Source of the DNA: Pseudomonas sp. CFBP13508
GTDB lineage: Bacteria; Pseudomonadota; Gammaproteobacteria; Pseudomonadales; Pseudomonadaceae
Direction of reading: 5' to 3'
Assembly (NCBI RefSeq): GCF_005233515.1
Contig: NZ_QFZZ01000004.1
Coordinates: 444,644 to 508,643, forward strand
Length of the DNA stretch: 64,000 nucleotides
In this document: positions 1 through 8,948 of the stretch, piece after piece
Layout: every line of letters starts with the position of its first letter
How positions within the stretch are numbered: position 1 is the stretch's first letter
Made by a program: the position numbers and the translations under genes
Notes under the pieces: generated by a model
Told to the model about the DNA's origin: nothing
What the model saw: only the letters and a program-made list of their open reading frames with translations
Database searches by the model: none

Positions 1-2
1 GC

Positions 3-296
3 ATCGACGACGCAGAAAAGCACCTGATCAGCAGCGAAATCGGCAAACACACCGCCGATCCGCAGTTGCAACAATGGCTTGATGGCGAAGTCGCCAAGCC
101 ACTGGATCCCCGCGAAGTGGCGCAATCCGCTGACGGCGATCCTGCCGTAGCCGCCGAAATGTACCTGGCCAGCGTCATGCTGGTGGACGACCAACAGGAC
201 GCCGAACGCAGCTATCTCGATGAGCTGGCCGCAGCTTTACAGATCGATCCGGATCTGCAAGTTCATCTGGAACAGCAGGCGAAAGGACAAGCCTGA
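3..296 (+). CDS. DUF533 (YebE-type) protein, 3' end
   Basis: Partial gene cut by the window start; 97 codons remain, in frame from base 3 to the TGA. The visible part is an acidic, helical, TerB-like tail (repeated short helices, an AAEMYLASVML segment, then DDQQDAERSYLDELAAALQ), which is how the C-terminus of DUF533/YebE inner-membrane-associated proteins looks. The family's function is unknown. The N-terminal membrane part would lie upstream of the window. Family call from recognition of the tail only. The gene has no hairpin terminator directly after its stop; two REP doublets follow instead, and the first plus-strand terminator is about 810 bases further on. Confidence 0.75.
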   Translation: MDDAEKHLISSEIGKHTADPQLQQWLDGEVAKPLDPREVAQSADGDPAVAAEMYLASVMLVDDQQDAERSYLDELAAALQIDPDLQVHLEQQAKGQA

Positions 297-305
297 CGCA
301 ACGTC

Positions 306-383
306 AAAAGATCGCAGCCTTCGGCAGCTCCTACCTTTGGAATACGGTGCAACTGTAGTAGCTGCCGAAGGCTGCGATCTTTT
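306..383. repeat. REP doublet, GTAG family, copy 1
   Basis: Two inverted REP units (GATCGCAGCCTTCGGCAGC and its complement) face each other across a short spacer. Each has GTAG (here GTAGTAG...) followed by an imperfect hairpin GC-T-GCC/GGC-T-GC. The spacer is nearly the same as in the copy at 477-552, so the whole doublet looks duplicated. Confidence 0.9.
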
Positions 384-476
384 GATCTTCAGCGTCAGTA
401 AGGAAAATCCTCAGGGCACAACCAGAACAGCTCGCATGGTGTTCCTGTCTGCGCAGAGTGCGGCGTTTCGAAAATA

Positions 477-552
477 AAAAGATCGCAGCCTTCGGCAGCT
501 CCTACATTTGAAATACGGTGCAACTGTAGGAGCTGCCGAAGGCTGCGATCTT
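477..552. repeat. REP doublet, GTAG family, copy 2
   Basis: Same structure as the copy at 306-383, with a spacer that differs by about one base (AATACGGTGCAACTGTAG shared). It ends 8 bases before the stop codon of the RAYT transposase gene. Confidence 0.9.
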
Positions 553-559
553 ATGATCT

Positions 560-1018
560 TCAGAGCCAAATGGCATCCCACAAAGGGTAGTCCCCAAGGC
601 GCGCCATCAGACCGGCTCTTACAGGATTCTTGACTACATGAAGCGCAGCGGCTCTAAGATCCTCATCCCGCCTCAACGCGCGGTCGTAATAACCTCGCTG
701 CCATAATTGTCCCTGGCGACCATGTCTTCGATTGTAAGCCTGGCAACTTCGGGACTTAACGCGACACATAAGATCCGCAAGCGAGCCGTGATCAAGCTCC
801 ACTAGCCAATGCAGATGGTCTGGCATTACGACCCAAGCCAGAGAGGTGGCTAACCCGGCTTCACTGCAACGTCTCAGCTCGTTGACCACCAGCCTCCCGT
901 CGTGCCAATTGGTAAAAACACGTTCACGTCGGTTAACCACAACGGTCAGTAAATAAATTCTTCCGGTTTCAGAGTGTCGGCCCATTCTCAGACGACAGGC
1001 TTTTGCAGCAGCAGGCAT
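560..1018 (-). CDS. REP-associated tyrosine transposase (RAYT)
   Basis: 152-residue single-domain Y1/HUH transposase of the IS200/IS605-related RAYT group. The metal-binding HUH motif is seen as VMPDHLHWLVE (H68, H70), and the likely catalytic tyrosine is in QRGYYDRALR (Y111 by family pattern). RAYTs cut single-stranded DNA at REP sequences next to a GTAG-type tetranucleotide and are thought to spread REPs. The ATG at 1018 has a strong GGAGG seven bases upstream. Two REP doublets of the matching GTAG family lie directly 3' of the gene, the usual REPtron arrangement. The gene looks intact; nothing suggests a pseudogene. Confidence 0.92.
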   Translation of the reverse strand: MPAAAKACRLRMGRHSETGRIYLLTVVVNRRERVFTNWHDGRLVVNELRRCSEAGLATSLAWVVMPDHLHWLVELDHGSLADLMCRVKSRSCQAYNRRHGRQGQLWQRGYYDRALRRDEDLRAAALHVVKNPVRAGLMARLGDYPLWDAIWL

Positions 1019-1106
1019 TCCATTGCCTCCCTTTCAAGAACTTGAAAAAACCTTAGCGTCTGCACTCTGTTTAGCCAGCCCAGCCAATTACTGGATGTGT
1101 CGTTAC

Positions 1107-1141
1107 AAGCCCCGGCCGCTCCATCCGTCCGGGGCTTTTTT
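1107..1141 (+). terminator. Strong orphan intrinsic terminator
   Basis: AAGCCCCGG and CCGGGGCTT form a 9-bp stem, followed by TTTTTT on the plus strand. The nearest upstream plus-strand gene is the DUF533 gene, about 810 bases away with the opposite-strand RAYT in between. It therefore either ends an unannotated small transcript or once sat closer to that gene. Confidence 0.8.
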
Positions 1142-1212
1142 ACCTCGATTGAATTTTTCCGCCGCCGTGTCGCTCTTCTGCATAACAGAACCCGTCTGCC
1201 ATCGGTGCGCTC

Positions 1213-3834
1213 ATGAACAGGAACCTCGACGATTACAACCGCATGCGTGATTTTTCCGCGACGTCGGAACCGGCCGCAGTCAAGCGCTCGGGCCGTAGGT
1301 CGGCCAAGGATCATGCCTTGCAGTTCTGCATCCAGAAGCACGACGCTTCGCACCTGCATTACGACTTTCGCCTCGAACTTGACGGTGCCCTCAAGAGTTG
1401 GGCTGTGCCGAAGGGGCCGTCGCTGGATCCTTCGGTCAAGCGCTTGGCGATCCATGTCGAGGACCATCCGCTCGATTACGCGACGTTCGAAGGCAGCATT
1501 CCCGACGGGCATTACGGCGCCGGTGATGTGATCGTCTGGGATCGCGGCGTGTGGATTCCGCTGGAGGATCCGCACAAGGCCTACGCCAAGGGCCGGCTGA
1601 AGTTCGAGTTGCAGGGCGAGAAGCTCGGCGGCGTATGGAATCTGGTGCGCACGCACATGCCGGGCAAGAAGGAGCAATGGTTCCTGATCAAGCATCAGGA
1701 CAACGCCGCGCGCCCGCAGGATGATTTCGACGTGCTGGTCGCCGAGCCCGACAGCGTGCTCAGCGAGCGCACGATTGTCGGCAAATCGGCGACTGCCGCC
1801 GATAAAGCCAAACCGATAAAAAAGGCCCCGGCCAAGCCGCGCAAGCAGGCGTCCGGGCAGCTTACCGGCGCGCGCAAGGCCAAGCTGCCGGCGCTGATCA
1901 AGCCGGAACTGGCGACGCTGGTCGACAGCGCACCCGAAGGGCAGTGGAGCTACGAGATCAAATTCGACGGCTACCGGATCATGGCGCGGATTGATCACGA
2001 CGAGGTGCAGCTGTTCACCCGCAACGGCCATGACTGGACGCACAAATTGCCGCAGCAGGCCAAGGCACTGGCGGCGCTGGGTCTGGAATCGGCATGGCTC
2101 GACGGCGAAATGGTCGTGGCCAATGAGCAAGGCGTGCCGGATTTTCAGGCGTTGCAGAATGCCTTCGATGCCGGGCGCAGCGGCAATATCGTTTATTACC
2201 TGTTCGACGTTCCGTATCTCAACGGCGTTGACCTGCGCGACGTACCGGTCGAAGAGCGTCGCGCCGCGCTGAGCACCATCCTCGGTGCGCAGAAAGAATC
2301 CTCAACGCTGCGTTTCTCCGAAGCCTTCGAAGAAACCCCGGACGCGCTGCTCAACAGCGCCTGTCAGATGCAGATGGAAGGCCTGATCGGCAAGCGTCTC
2401 GGCTCGCCTTATGTGTCGCGGCGCAGCGGTGACTGGATCAAGCTCAAGTGCAAGCATCGCCAGGAGTTCGTCATTGTCGGCTACACCGATCCGAAAGGCG
2501 CGCGCAGTGCTTTCGGCGCGTTGCTGCTGGGCCTGCACGACCGTGACAGCGGCGAGTTGCGTTATGCCGGCAAGGTCGGCACCGGGTTCAACGAAACCAC
2601 ATTGAAAAGCATCCTCGCCCAACTCAAGCCGTTACTGACCAAGAGCGCGGCGGTGGTCAATCCGCCCAGCGGTTTCGACGCCAAGGGCGTGCACTGGCTG
2701 AAGCCGAAGTTGCTGGCCGAAGTGGCATTCGCCGAGATGACCAAGGATGGCTCGGTGCGTCACGCCGTGTTCCATGGTTTGCGCGATGACAAACCGGCCA
2801 AGGACATTACAGAGGAGCGAGCGAAGCCTGTGAAAGCTGCCAAGTCCGACAAGTCTGAAAAGACCGAAAAAACCAAAACCGCCGCCAAGCAACCGGCGAA
2901 GAAAAACGCCGCCAGCAAAGCCGAAACCGCACCGTCGCAATCAGGACTGGCCGGCGGCAAGGTGCGCATCACCCACCCGGATCGAGTGATCGACGCCGTC
3001 AGCGGCACGACCAAAATGCAACTGGCGCAGTATTACGCCAGTGTCGCCGAATACATCCTGCCGCAACTTAAGGATCGCCCCGTCGCACTGGTACGTGCTC
3101 CCGACGGCATCGCCGGCGAATTGTTCTTCCAGAAGAACGCCGATCGCCTGGCCATTCCCGGCATCACCGCACTGGACAAGGACGTCACCGGACAGCCAGT
3201 GATGATGATCAATAACCCCGAAGCGCTGGTCGGCGCGGTGCAGATGAGCACCGTCGAACTGCACACCTGGAACGCTACAAAGGTGGATCTGGACAAGCCA
3301 GATCGCTTCGTCCTCGACCTCGACCCGGATCCGGCGCTGCCATGGAAAAGCATGGTTGAAGCCACCGCGCTGACCCTGACCGTGCTCGATGAGCTGGGAC
3401 TCAAAGCCTTCCTGAAAACCAGCGGCGGCAAAGGCATTCACTTGGTGGTGCCATTGACGCGCAAGCACGGCTGGGATGAAGTGAAGGACTTCAGCCACGC
3501 CATCGTCAGCCACATGGCCAAGTTGCTGCCGGATCGTATTTCAGCGGTATCCGGGCCGAAAAACCGCGTCGGGCGGATCTTCATCGATTACCTGCGCAAC
3601 GGCCTCGGCGCCACCACCATTTGCGCTTACGCCGCACGGGCACGGGAAGGTATGCCGGTGTCGGTGCCGCTCTACCGAGAGGAAGTCGCTGAAATCAAGG
3701 GCGGTAATCACTGGAACATCTACAACGTTCACGAGCGTCTGACCGAAGTCGGCGATGAGCCTTGGGCGGACATGAAGAAGACCCGTCAGACCATCAGCGC
3801 CGAAATGCGCAAACGCGTCGGCATGAAAAAGTGA
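1213..3834 (+). CDS. ligD: DNA ligase D, multifunctional NHEJ enzyme
   Basis: 873 residues in the order typical of Pseudomonas LigD. N-terminal 3'-phosphoesterase, about 30-185 (QKHDASHLHYDFRLE with H43, H49, D51, R53, and H85 in VEDHPLDY). ATP-dependent ligase, about 225-525, with the adenylated lysine K250 in IKFDGYR. Lys/Ala-rich linker, about 530-580. C-terminal primase-polymerase domain with catalytic D702 and D704 in VLDLDPDP. It repairs double-strand breaks together with Ku and adds ribo- or deoxynucleotides at ends. No Ku gene is present in this window; in P. aeruginosa ku is also not directly adjacent. The start at 1213 is chosen because the N-terminus lines up with known LigD; its ribosome binding site is weak. 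Confidence 0.97.
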   Translation: MNRNLDDYNRMRDFSATSEPAAVKRSGRRSAKDHALQFCIQKHDASHLHYDFRLELDGALKSWAVPKGPSLDPSVKRLAIHVEDHPLDYATFEGSIPDGHYGAGDVIVWDRGVWIPLEDPHKAYAKGRLKFELQGEKLGGVWNLVRTHMPGKKEQWFLIKHQDNAARPQDDFDVLVAEPDSVLSERTIVGKSATAADKAKPIKKAPAKPRKQASGQLTGARKAKLPALIKPELATLVDSAPEGQWSYEIKFDGYRIMARIDHDEVQLFTRNGHDWTHKLPQQAKALAALGLESAWLDGEMVVANEQGVPDFQALQNAFDAGRSGNIVYYLFDVPYLNGVDLRDVPVEERRAALSTILGAQKESSTLRFSEAFEETPDALLNSACQMQMEGLIGKRLGSPYVSRRSGDWIKLKCKHRQEFVIVGYTDPKGARSAFGALLLGLHDRDSGELRYAGKVGTGFNETTLKSILAQLKPLLTKSAAVVNPPSGFDAKGVHWLKPKLLAEVAFAEMTKDGSVRHAVFHGLRDDKPAKDITEERAKPVKAAKSDKSEKTEKTKTAAKQPAKKNAASKAETAPSQSGLAGGKVRITHPDRVIDAVSGTTKMQLAQYYASVAEYILPQLKDRPVALVRAPDGIAGELFFQKNADRLAIPGITALDKDVTGQPVMMINNPEALVGAVQMSTVELHTWNATKVDLDKPDRFVLDLDPDPALPWKSMVEATALTLTVLDELGLKAFLKTSGGKGIHLVVPLTRKHGWDEVKDFSHAIVSHMAKLLPDRISAVSGPKNRVGRIFIDYLRNGLGATTICAYAARAREGMPVSVPLYREEVAEIKGGNHWNIYNVHERLTEVGDEPWADMKKTRQTISAEMRKRVGMKK

Positions 3835-4233
3835 TCAGGTGTCGCGCAGCAAGTCGTGGGCGTTGAGCAGTTCGAAGGCGATTTGCGGGTGGTTTTCCAG
3901 GCCCTTGCGAATCGCCGCCGGGATCGCCGCGCGAGTCTTGCGACACAGGCCTGGCAGCTCGTCGATCTGAATGGCGATACCGCGCATGGTGCGCACTTCG
4001 TTGAATCCGGGGGCGACGTCGACGCGAATGCCGAGTTGCTCGTACATGCGCTGTTGCAGGCGTTTGAGGTCGTCGAGGTCTTTGAGTTGTTCCAAGCGCG
4101 CCAGGAGAATTTTTTCCTCGGCACGAGTCAGGCGCAGGATGCGCAAATCCGCGCCAGGCGTTTCCAGCAACGGATCGCGCCCGCAGATGCAGGCGCCGGG
4201 TGGGCAGGGTGAGCGCAAGGGCAGGGTCGTCGT
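3835..4233 (-). CDS. Conserved hypothetical protein with Cys cluster
   Basis: About 132 residues if started at the inner ATG (MTTTLPL...); an in-frame ATG five codons earlier (4248) is the alternative. The N-terminus has a compact CPPGACICGRDPLL segment with three cysteines; the rest is charged and helical (a leucine-rich RLEQLKDLDDLKRLQQRM stretch, then RTMRGIAIQIDELPGLCRKTRAAI). I do not recognise a named family. It converges on ligD: the two stop codons abut within the palindrome TGATCA, so no separate terminator fits between them. Confidence 0.7.
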   Translation of the reverse strand, partial: TTTLPLRSPCPPGACICGRDPLLETPGADLRILRLTRAEEKILLARLEQLKDLDDLKRLQQRMYEQLGIRVDVAPGFNEVRTMRGIAIQIDELPGLCRKTRAAIPAAIRKGLENHPQIAFELLNAHDLLRDT

Positions 4234-4282
4234 CATGGCCTCCATCATAGAGGCCGTTGGACGGATTTGCCTATGCGCACTC

Positions 4283-4303
4283 AGCGGCCGTCCATCGGCC
4301 GCT
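4283..4303. terminator. Hairpin between two minus-strand genes
   Basis: AGCGGCCG-tccat-CGGCCGCT is a perfect 8-bp stem, just after the stop of the DUF2388 gene. There is no clear U-tract on either strand, so termination is likely but not certain. Confidence 0.45.
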
Positions 4304-4316
4304 GCTTCCCTCGTGA

Positions 4317-4631
4317 CTACTGCTGCACGCCTTCGTATTGCACCAGAATGGCGTTGGCCAGGTCTTCATCGCTGGCGTTCAAGCCAGGGTTGGCCTGGCG
4401 CACCTGTTGCAGTACCGACTCAAGATAAACCCCACGAATGGCCCCGCCGCTTGCAACGAACGCAGACACGTCGTCACGGGCCGGAATCACCATTTTGTCG
4501 TCCTTGAAGGTCGAGTACAGCGACGCGGAAACACCTGCGGAGGTGGCGACGTCACCCGCGTCAACGCGGGCCAGCGCCGAACCGACCGGCAGGCAAAGCA
4601 TTAAAGAAGAAATCAGGACTAACTTGCGCAT
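4317..4631 (-). CDS. DUF2388 secreted protein
   Basis: 104 residues. A Sec signal peptide (MRKLVLISSLMLCLPVGSALA) is followed by a DUF2388 domain: VATSAGVSASLYSTF, KMVIPARDDVSAFVASGGAIRGVYLESVL and a C-terminal LANAILVQY. DUF2388 proteins are small exported Pseudomonas proteins, often in paralogous clusters; function unknown. The ATG at 4631 is preferred to an upstream one at 4646 because GGAGG lies eight bases before it and it gives a proper signal peptide. Confidence 0.85.
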   Translation of the reverse strand: MRKLVLISSLMLCLPVGSALARVDAGDVATSAGVSASLYSTFKDDKMVIPARDDVSAFVASGGAIRGVYLESVLQQVRQANPGLNASDEDLANAILVQYEGVQQ

Positions 4632-4792
4632 GACGTGTTCCTCCACAGGCGCTAAGCAAAAAGGGAAGGGACTACATAACGTCAGAGGTGAACGGCGCGC
4701 CGGAGTTCCGTTAGCGCTGAAAACGAAGCGGCGAGGAACCGGGCAAAAAGGCAGATTGTCTACCGCATGCCTGCATTGCCGAGAATCGAACC

Positions 4793-5446
4793 ATGCTCGT
4801 CAGAGTCAGCGACAACATTGCCCAACCGGCAGATACGCGAATCGAAGCGCTTTTGCTCGCTGGATTTGTCTGCCTGACCATCGCGCTCGGCCTGTTCCCG
4901 CGCAGCCGCGTCGACTGGCTATTGGAAAATGTCTTGGCGTTGGCGCTGGTGTTAGCCCTGCTGCTGGCGCATCGGCGTTTTCGCCTGTCGACGCTGTCGC
5001 TGGGGATGCTCTTCGCCTTCCTGTGCATTCATGAAGTCGGCGCGCATTACACCTATTCGCGGGTGCCGTACGATCAGTGGGGCACACTGCTGACCGGCGT
5101 CAGCGTAAACAAGGTGCTGGGTCTGGAACGCAATCACTATGACCGGCTGGTGCACCTGAGCTATGGATTGCTGCTGGTCTGGCCGATGCGCGAAGTTCTG
5201 CTGCGCCTTACGCCGTTGCGCGGCGCGTGGCTGGCGCTGATGGCCCTGAATATGGTGCTGGCGACGTCGGCGTTGTACGAGTTGATCGAATGGGTCGGCG
5301 GCGCTTACCTGGGCGACGACACTGGCCAGGCCTTCGTCGGCGCGCAGAATGATCCGTGGGATTCGCAGAAGGACATGGCCCTGGCGCTGTTCGGCGCCGG
5401 GCTGTCCTTGCTGGTGTTGACGCGCTGGCGTCGAGCGCCGCGCTGA
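4793..5446 (+). CDS. yjdF: DUF2238 (YjdF-like) inner membrane protein
   Basis: 217 residues with about six predicted membrane helices. Family hallmarks are visible: FLCIHEVGAHYTYSRVPY, NHYDRLVHLSYGLL, SALYELIEW and a conserved DPWDSQKDM near the end. The role of YjdF/DUF2238 is unknown; the conserved His, Glu and Asp at membrane edges suggest a metal or small-ligand site, which is inference. It converges with sodC, only four bases separating the stops. Length agrees with the family. Confidence 0.85.
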   Translation: MLVRVSDNIAQPADTRIEALLLAGFVCLTIALGLFPRSRVDWLLENVLALALVLALLLAHRRFRLSTLSLGMLFAFLCIHEVGAHYTYSRVPYDQWGTLLTGVSVNKVLGLERNHYDRLVHLSYGLLLVWPMREVLLRLTPLRGAWLALMALNMVLATSALYELIEWVGGAYLGDDTGQAFVGAQNDPWDSQKDMALALFGAGLSLLVLTRWRRAPR

Positions 5447-5450
5447 GGGA

Positions 5451-5972
5451 TCAGATCACCCCGCAAGCCATGCGATCACCGCCACCGCCCAGAGGCTTGG
5501 GCATGTCGGAATGGTTGTCGCCGCCGGCGTGAATCATCAGAGCGTGCCCCTTGATCTCGGAAATTTTCTTCAGGCGCGGCGCCAGCACCGGATAGTTGGC
5601 GACACCATCAGCCGTCACATACACCGCTGGCAAATCACCCAGATGCCCGTCAGCAAAAGGGCCAAGGTGCTTGCCGGTTTTCGCCGGGTCGAAGTGTCCG
5701 CCAGCGGCCAGTGCTGCGCCCTTGACGCCATCCTTGGTGCCCGCTTCGCAGCTGCCGTTCTCATGAACATGGAAGCCGTGGATGCCCGCCGGCAACGATT
5801 TCAGGTCGGGGGTGAAAAGCAGGCCATAAGGCGTCTCACTGACAGTCACCGAACCGATCGCCTGCGGCGCACCGTCGGCGCTGACCAGGTTGATCGCGAC
5901 TTTCTCCGTTGCCGCCTGTGCGGTGCCGATTGCCAACGTGCCGAGCAGACCAAACCACAGTGCGCGTTTCAT
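5451..5972 (-). CDS. sodC: Periplasmic Cu-Zn superoxide dismutase
   Basis: 173 residues. Signal peptide to about residue 21 ([11 protein letters not shown]), then a SodC fold. Copper and zinc ligands are in [16 protein letters not shown] and [11 protein letters not shown]; the disulfide cysteines are in the first motif and the C-terminal DRMACGVI. It converts periplasmic superoxide to peroxide and oxygen. The inner ATG at 5972 is used because AAGGA precedes it at good spacing and it begins the signal peptide; the longer 5993 start adds only seven residues. Single-gene unit, convergent with the DUF2238 gene. Confidence 0.95.
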   Translation of the reverse strand: MKRALWFGLLGTLAIGTAQAATEKVAINLVSADGAPQAIGSVTVSETPYGLLFTPDLKSLPAGIHGFHVHENGSCEAGTKDGVKGAALAAGGHFDPAKTGKHLGPFADGHLGDLPAVYVTADGVANYPVLAPRLKKISEIKGHALMIHAGGDNHSDMPKPLGGGGDRMACGVI

Positions 5973-6215
5973 AAGCGTTTCCTTCAGCTGCATGAATGTT
6001 CGAAGCGCTGGATTGATAGCCGGCCAGGGTTAACCGGCGATGAAGGCGTTATCCAGCGGCGCTGCAATGTGTGACCGGGTTCGCGTTTGAAAAGTTTTGC
6101 CGGATTCAAGTCGCCGCTGACATCAGCCGATACGCTCTGTGTCGGCAGTTCCCTGCACATAGGCTTAACTGAAATCCGACAAGCGCAATCCAGCGTGCCC
6201 ACGGGAGATTCCACG

Positions 6216-7829
6216 GTGTCGATCAAACTGCGTTTGGTGTTGCTGATTGCGACCAGCCTGCTGACGGCGCTGATCGTGAGCCTGGTCAGTTACGTCGGCA
6301 ACTTGCGGATGGCCACGGCGGTCGCCGATAACACGGTGAGCATGAGCGCGCTGCGCAATCACATGGAAGCCGACATGATGCACGACGCCCTGCGCGCCGA
6401 TGTCTACTCGGCGATGCTGGTCGGCCTGGGCAAAAGCACCGCCACCGCGACCGAGGTGCGCGATTCGCTCACCGAGCACGCCGGGCATTTTCGTGAAGTG
6501 CTGGATGACAACCTGAAATTGCCGATCAACCCGCAGCTGCGCACGGCGCTGGAGCAGATCAAGCCGAGCCTCGACACCTACATCAAGTCCGCCGAACAGA
6601 TTGTCGGCGTGGCGCTGGACAAGCCGGATGCCGCCGAGCAGCAGCTTGGTACTTTCAATAGCGCCTTTACTCAGCTCGAAGAGCAGATGGGCGCGCTCAG
6701 CGAACTGATCGAAAACAACACCCTGCACACCAGCGAAGGCACCGAAGCGGCCATCCGTCACGCTAATCTTGCGCTGGCAGTGGTGCTGGCCGTCAGTCTG
6801 TTGCTGCTGCTGATTCAGGGGCGCTGGGTCATCCTGAGTATCATGGGGCCGCTCAAATCCGCCAGCCGCATCGCCGAAAGCATTGCCCATGGCAATCTCA
6901 GCGAACCGATTGTCGAGCCCGCCGGCAAGGACGAAGCCAGCGTGTTGATCCGTACATTGGCGACCATGCAGCGTGATCTGCGCAACATGATCGACGTGGT
7001 GCGGCGCAACGCTCACGGCGTCAGTGGCATGAGCGAGCAGCTCAGCCAAGGCTGCCATCAGGTCGCCGACAGCAGCCAGCAGCAAAGCGTTGCCGCTGGG
7101 ACCATGGCGGCCGCCGCCAGTCAGATGACCGCGAGCATCGAAGAGATCACCCGCCACGCCGAACGTGCCCTGAGCATGGCCAATCAGGCCGAAAACCTGG
7201 CCAAGGAGGGGGGCGGGGTGATCCACCAAGTGGTCAGCGACATGGACGACATCGCCCGCTCGGCACAGCAGTCGGCGCAGGTCATCCGCACGCTGGATCA
7301 GGAATCCGAGGCAATCTTCAACATCATTCAGGTCATCAAGAGCATCGCCGACCAGACCAACCTGCTGGCCCTCAACGCCGCGATCGAGGCGGCGCGGGCA
7401 GGTGAGCAGGGTCGTGGTTTTGCCGTGGTCGCCGATGAAGTGCGCAGTCTGGCCGCACGCACCAGCGCCTCGACCCAGGAAATCGCCGCAATGGTCGCAC
7501 GCATCCAGAACAGCACGCGCGAGGCGGTCAGCAGCATGGAGGCCGGCGTGGCGCAGGTCGACAAAGGCATGGCGGTGACGGCGGAAGTCGAGCGGGCGAT
7601 TCGCGAGATCCTCGACGCCACGCTGAACACCACGCAACTGGTCAACGACATCACCCGCACGATTGGCGAACAGAGTATGGCCAGTAACGAAATCGCCCAT
7701 CAGGTGGAGATGATTGCGGGAATGAGCGAGGGCAATAGCCGGGTGATCGGGCAGACGGCGACGACTACCGATGAGTTATCGAATCTGGCGGGGCAGTTGG
7801 CGCAGTCGGTGGATCGGTTTCGGTTGTGA
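6216..7829 (+). CDS. Methyl-accepting chemotaxis protein
   Basis: 537 residues from a GTG at 6216, chosen because GGGAGA sits eight bases upstream and it places the first membrane helix at about residues 7-27; an ATG at 6087 would add 43 unlikely residues. TM2 is about 185-206, leaving a 155-residue helical periplasmic domain of the four-helix-bundle kind (family-level inference). A HAMP region and a long cytoplasmic coiled coil follow. The highly conserved signalling tip is about 369-410 ([20 protein letters not shown], then [12 protein letters not shown]). It should control CheA through CheW. No CheR-binding pentapeptide is seen at the C-terminus, and the ligand cannot be inferred. Confidence 0.93.
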   Translation: MSIKLRLVLLIATSLLTALIVSLVSYVGNLRMATAVADNTVSMSALRNHMEADMMHDALRADVYSAMLVGLGKSTATATEVRDSLTEHAGHFREVLDDNLKLPINPQLRTALEQIKPSLDTYIKSAEQIVGVALDKPDAAEQQLGTFNSAFTQLEEQMGALSELIENNTLHTSEGTEAAIRHANLALAVVLAVSLLLLLIQGRWVILSIMGPLKSASRIAESIAHGNLSEPIVEPAGKDEASVLIRTLATMQRDLRNMIDVVRRNAHGVSGMSEQLSQGCHQVADSSQQQSVAAGTMAAAASQMTASIEEITRHAERALSMANQAENLAKEGGGVIHQVVSDMDDIARSAQQSAQVIRTLDQESEAIFNIIQVIKSIADQTNLLALNAAIEAARAGEQGRGFAVVADEVRSLAARTSASTQEIAAMVARIQNSTREAVSSMEAGVAQVDKGMAVTAEVERAIREILDATLNTTQLVNDITRTIGEQSMASNEIAHQVEMIAGMSEGNSRVIGQTATTTDELSNLAGQLAQSVDRFRL

Positions 7830-7870
7830 TGTTGGGGTAGGCTTGCGGGTTTTCTATTGCCTGAGCCAGC

Positions 7871-7945
7871 GCTTTCGCGAGCGGGCTCGCTCCCACAAGG
7901 TTCGCCAGTGTCGAGTCCTTTGTGGGAGCGAGCCTGCTCGCGAAT
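7871..7945. repeat. REP doublet, GTGG family
   Basis: CGCGAGCGGGCTCGCTCCCAC and its inverse copy about 25 bases on. One unit carries GAGCGGGC instead of the usual GAGCAGGC. It sits between the 3' ends of the chemoreceptor gene and the convergent NTF2-like gene. Confidence 0.9.
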
Positions 7946-7988
7946 AGGCCAGCTCTGACAGGATTGAATCAGGCCAATGGTCCCTTAA

Positions 7989-8420
7989 TCAAAACCTGAA
8001 CGCCTGCCGCCCAACCAACAACCATTTCCCACCCTGTTTCTGCCAGATCTGGAAATTCTCGATCTCGGTCGGAATCACCTCGGTCCCCTTCAACGCCTGT
8101 GCGGAGAAGTGGTGGCGCACTAATGCGGTATCGCCGGACATCGTGATGGTCTGCTTTTGCATCTCCAGGGTCTTGAATGCGCTGCGGCCGGTTTCGATGT
8201 CGGCGATGAATTCCTGCTTGTCCTGAATCTTGCCGCTGGAGTGGCCGTAGGTCAGGTTCGGCGCGGTTAGAGCGTTCAGTTCGGCGATGTCTTTGTGCAG
8301 CATCGCTTGGGTCAGGTGATCGACTGCTTGGGCAACTTCTCTTTCCGCCGGGGCAGGGGCGGCGATGGCGCAGGCGCTGAAGGCGCAGAACAGGCCGATG
8401 AGGAGGCGCGACTTGGTCAT
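7989..8420 (-). CDS. Secreted NTF2-like (DUF4440) protein
   Basis: 143 residues. Signal peptide to about residue 20 (LIGLFCAFSACAIAA), then a cone-fold NTF2/DUF4440 domain: VAQAVDHLTQAMLHKDIAEL, an LNALTAPNLTYGHSSGKI strand pair, DTALVRHHFSA and NFQIWQKQGGKWLLVGRQAFRF at the end. Such proteins bind small ligands or act as minor enzymes; no catalytic set can be named here. The ATG is preceded by AAGGAAACACC. Stands alone. Confidence 0.82.
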   Translation of the reverse strand: MTKSRLLIGLFCAFSACAIAAPAPAEREVAQAVDHLTQAMLHKDIAELNALTAPNLTYGHSSGKIQDKQEFIADIETGRSAFKTLEMQKQTITMSGDTALVRHHFSAQALKGTEVIPTEIENFQIWQKQGGKWLLVGRQAFRF

Positions 8421-8948
8421 GGTGTTTCCTTGTTGTTATTGGGTTTGGATGACTGGTTCATTTCGTCAGTCATCGTACAACGTAGCAGGTAATTTTCTGC
8501 ATGAACAACGAGCGGTTGGCACTGATTTATCAAGTTGCGAAGCGCATCGCGCAAAAAAGTTTGCAGGCCGATGCCTGATCGCCATCATGTTTGGTGCCCG
8601 ATGGCCGATAAGTCCCTGAGCGGAAAAAGACTTTCAAGTCGGGAACAGACGCGCGGGTTCGCCCTGACGTGATATTCTCCGCGCCAATTTGCTTTGACCT
8701 AATTCGGTTGGCCTGCCTTTTCAGCGGGCCGACGGGATCCCTGTCGCTCAAGCAGCTGAAGCCAATAACGATAAGAAGTCAGTTCAGAAGGGACATTAAC
8801 TGAGGTCGATGCCACATGTCGGCCTTGTGTGCCCACCCGTCAATATTGAAGTGTGCCCGATTGCGCGACGCCAGCCTGAGCGTCAACACAGCGCAACGCA
8901 GACTGATAACAACGACGGGCGGAAGGCGTTTTATCATAGGTGCAACAG
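8421..8948. other. Intergenic region upstream of mqo
   Basis: 528 bases without a convincing gene. It holds an ATG at 8501 with a 25-codon frame (weak ribosome site, not called), and an imperfect palindrome CGACGGGATCCCTGTCG at about 8729-8745. The 3' part likely carries the mqo promoter and a long leader, but I cannot pick a promoter with confidence. Confidence 0.5.

Noticed and set aside
988..2130. 380-codon minus-strand frame across ligD
   Set aside because: Antisense to the well-defined PE and ligase domains of LigD.
8501..8578. 25-codon plus-strand frame in the mqo upstream region
   Set aside because: Weak ribosome site and no recognisable peptide; too short to support without conservation data.
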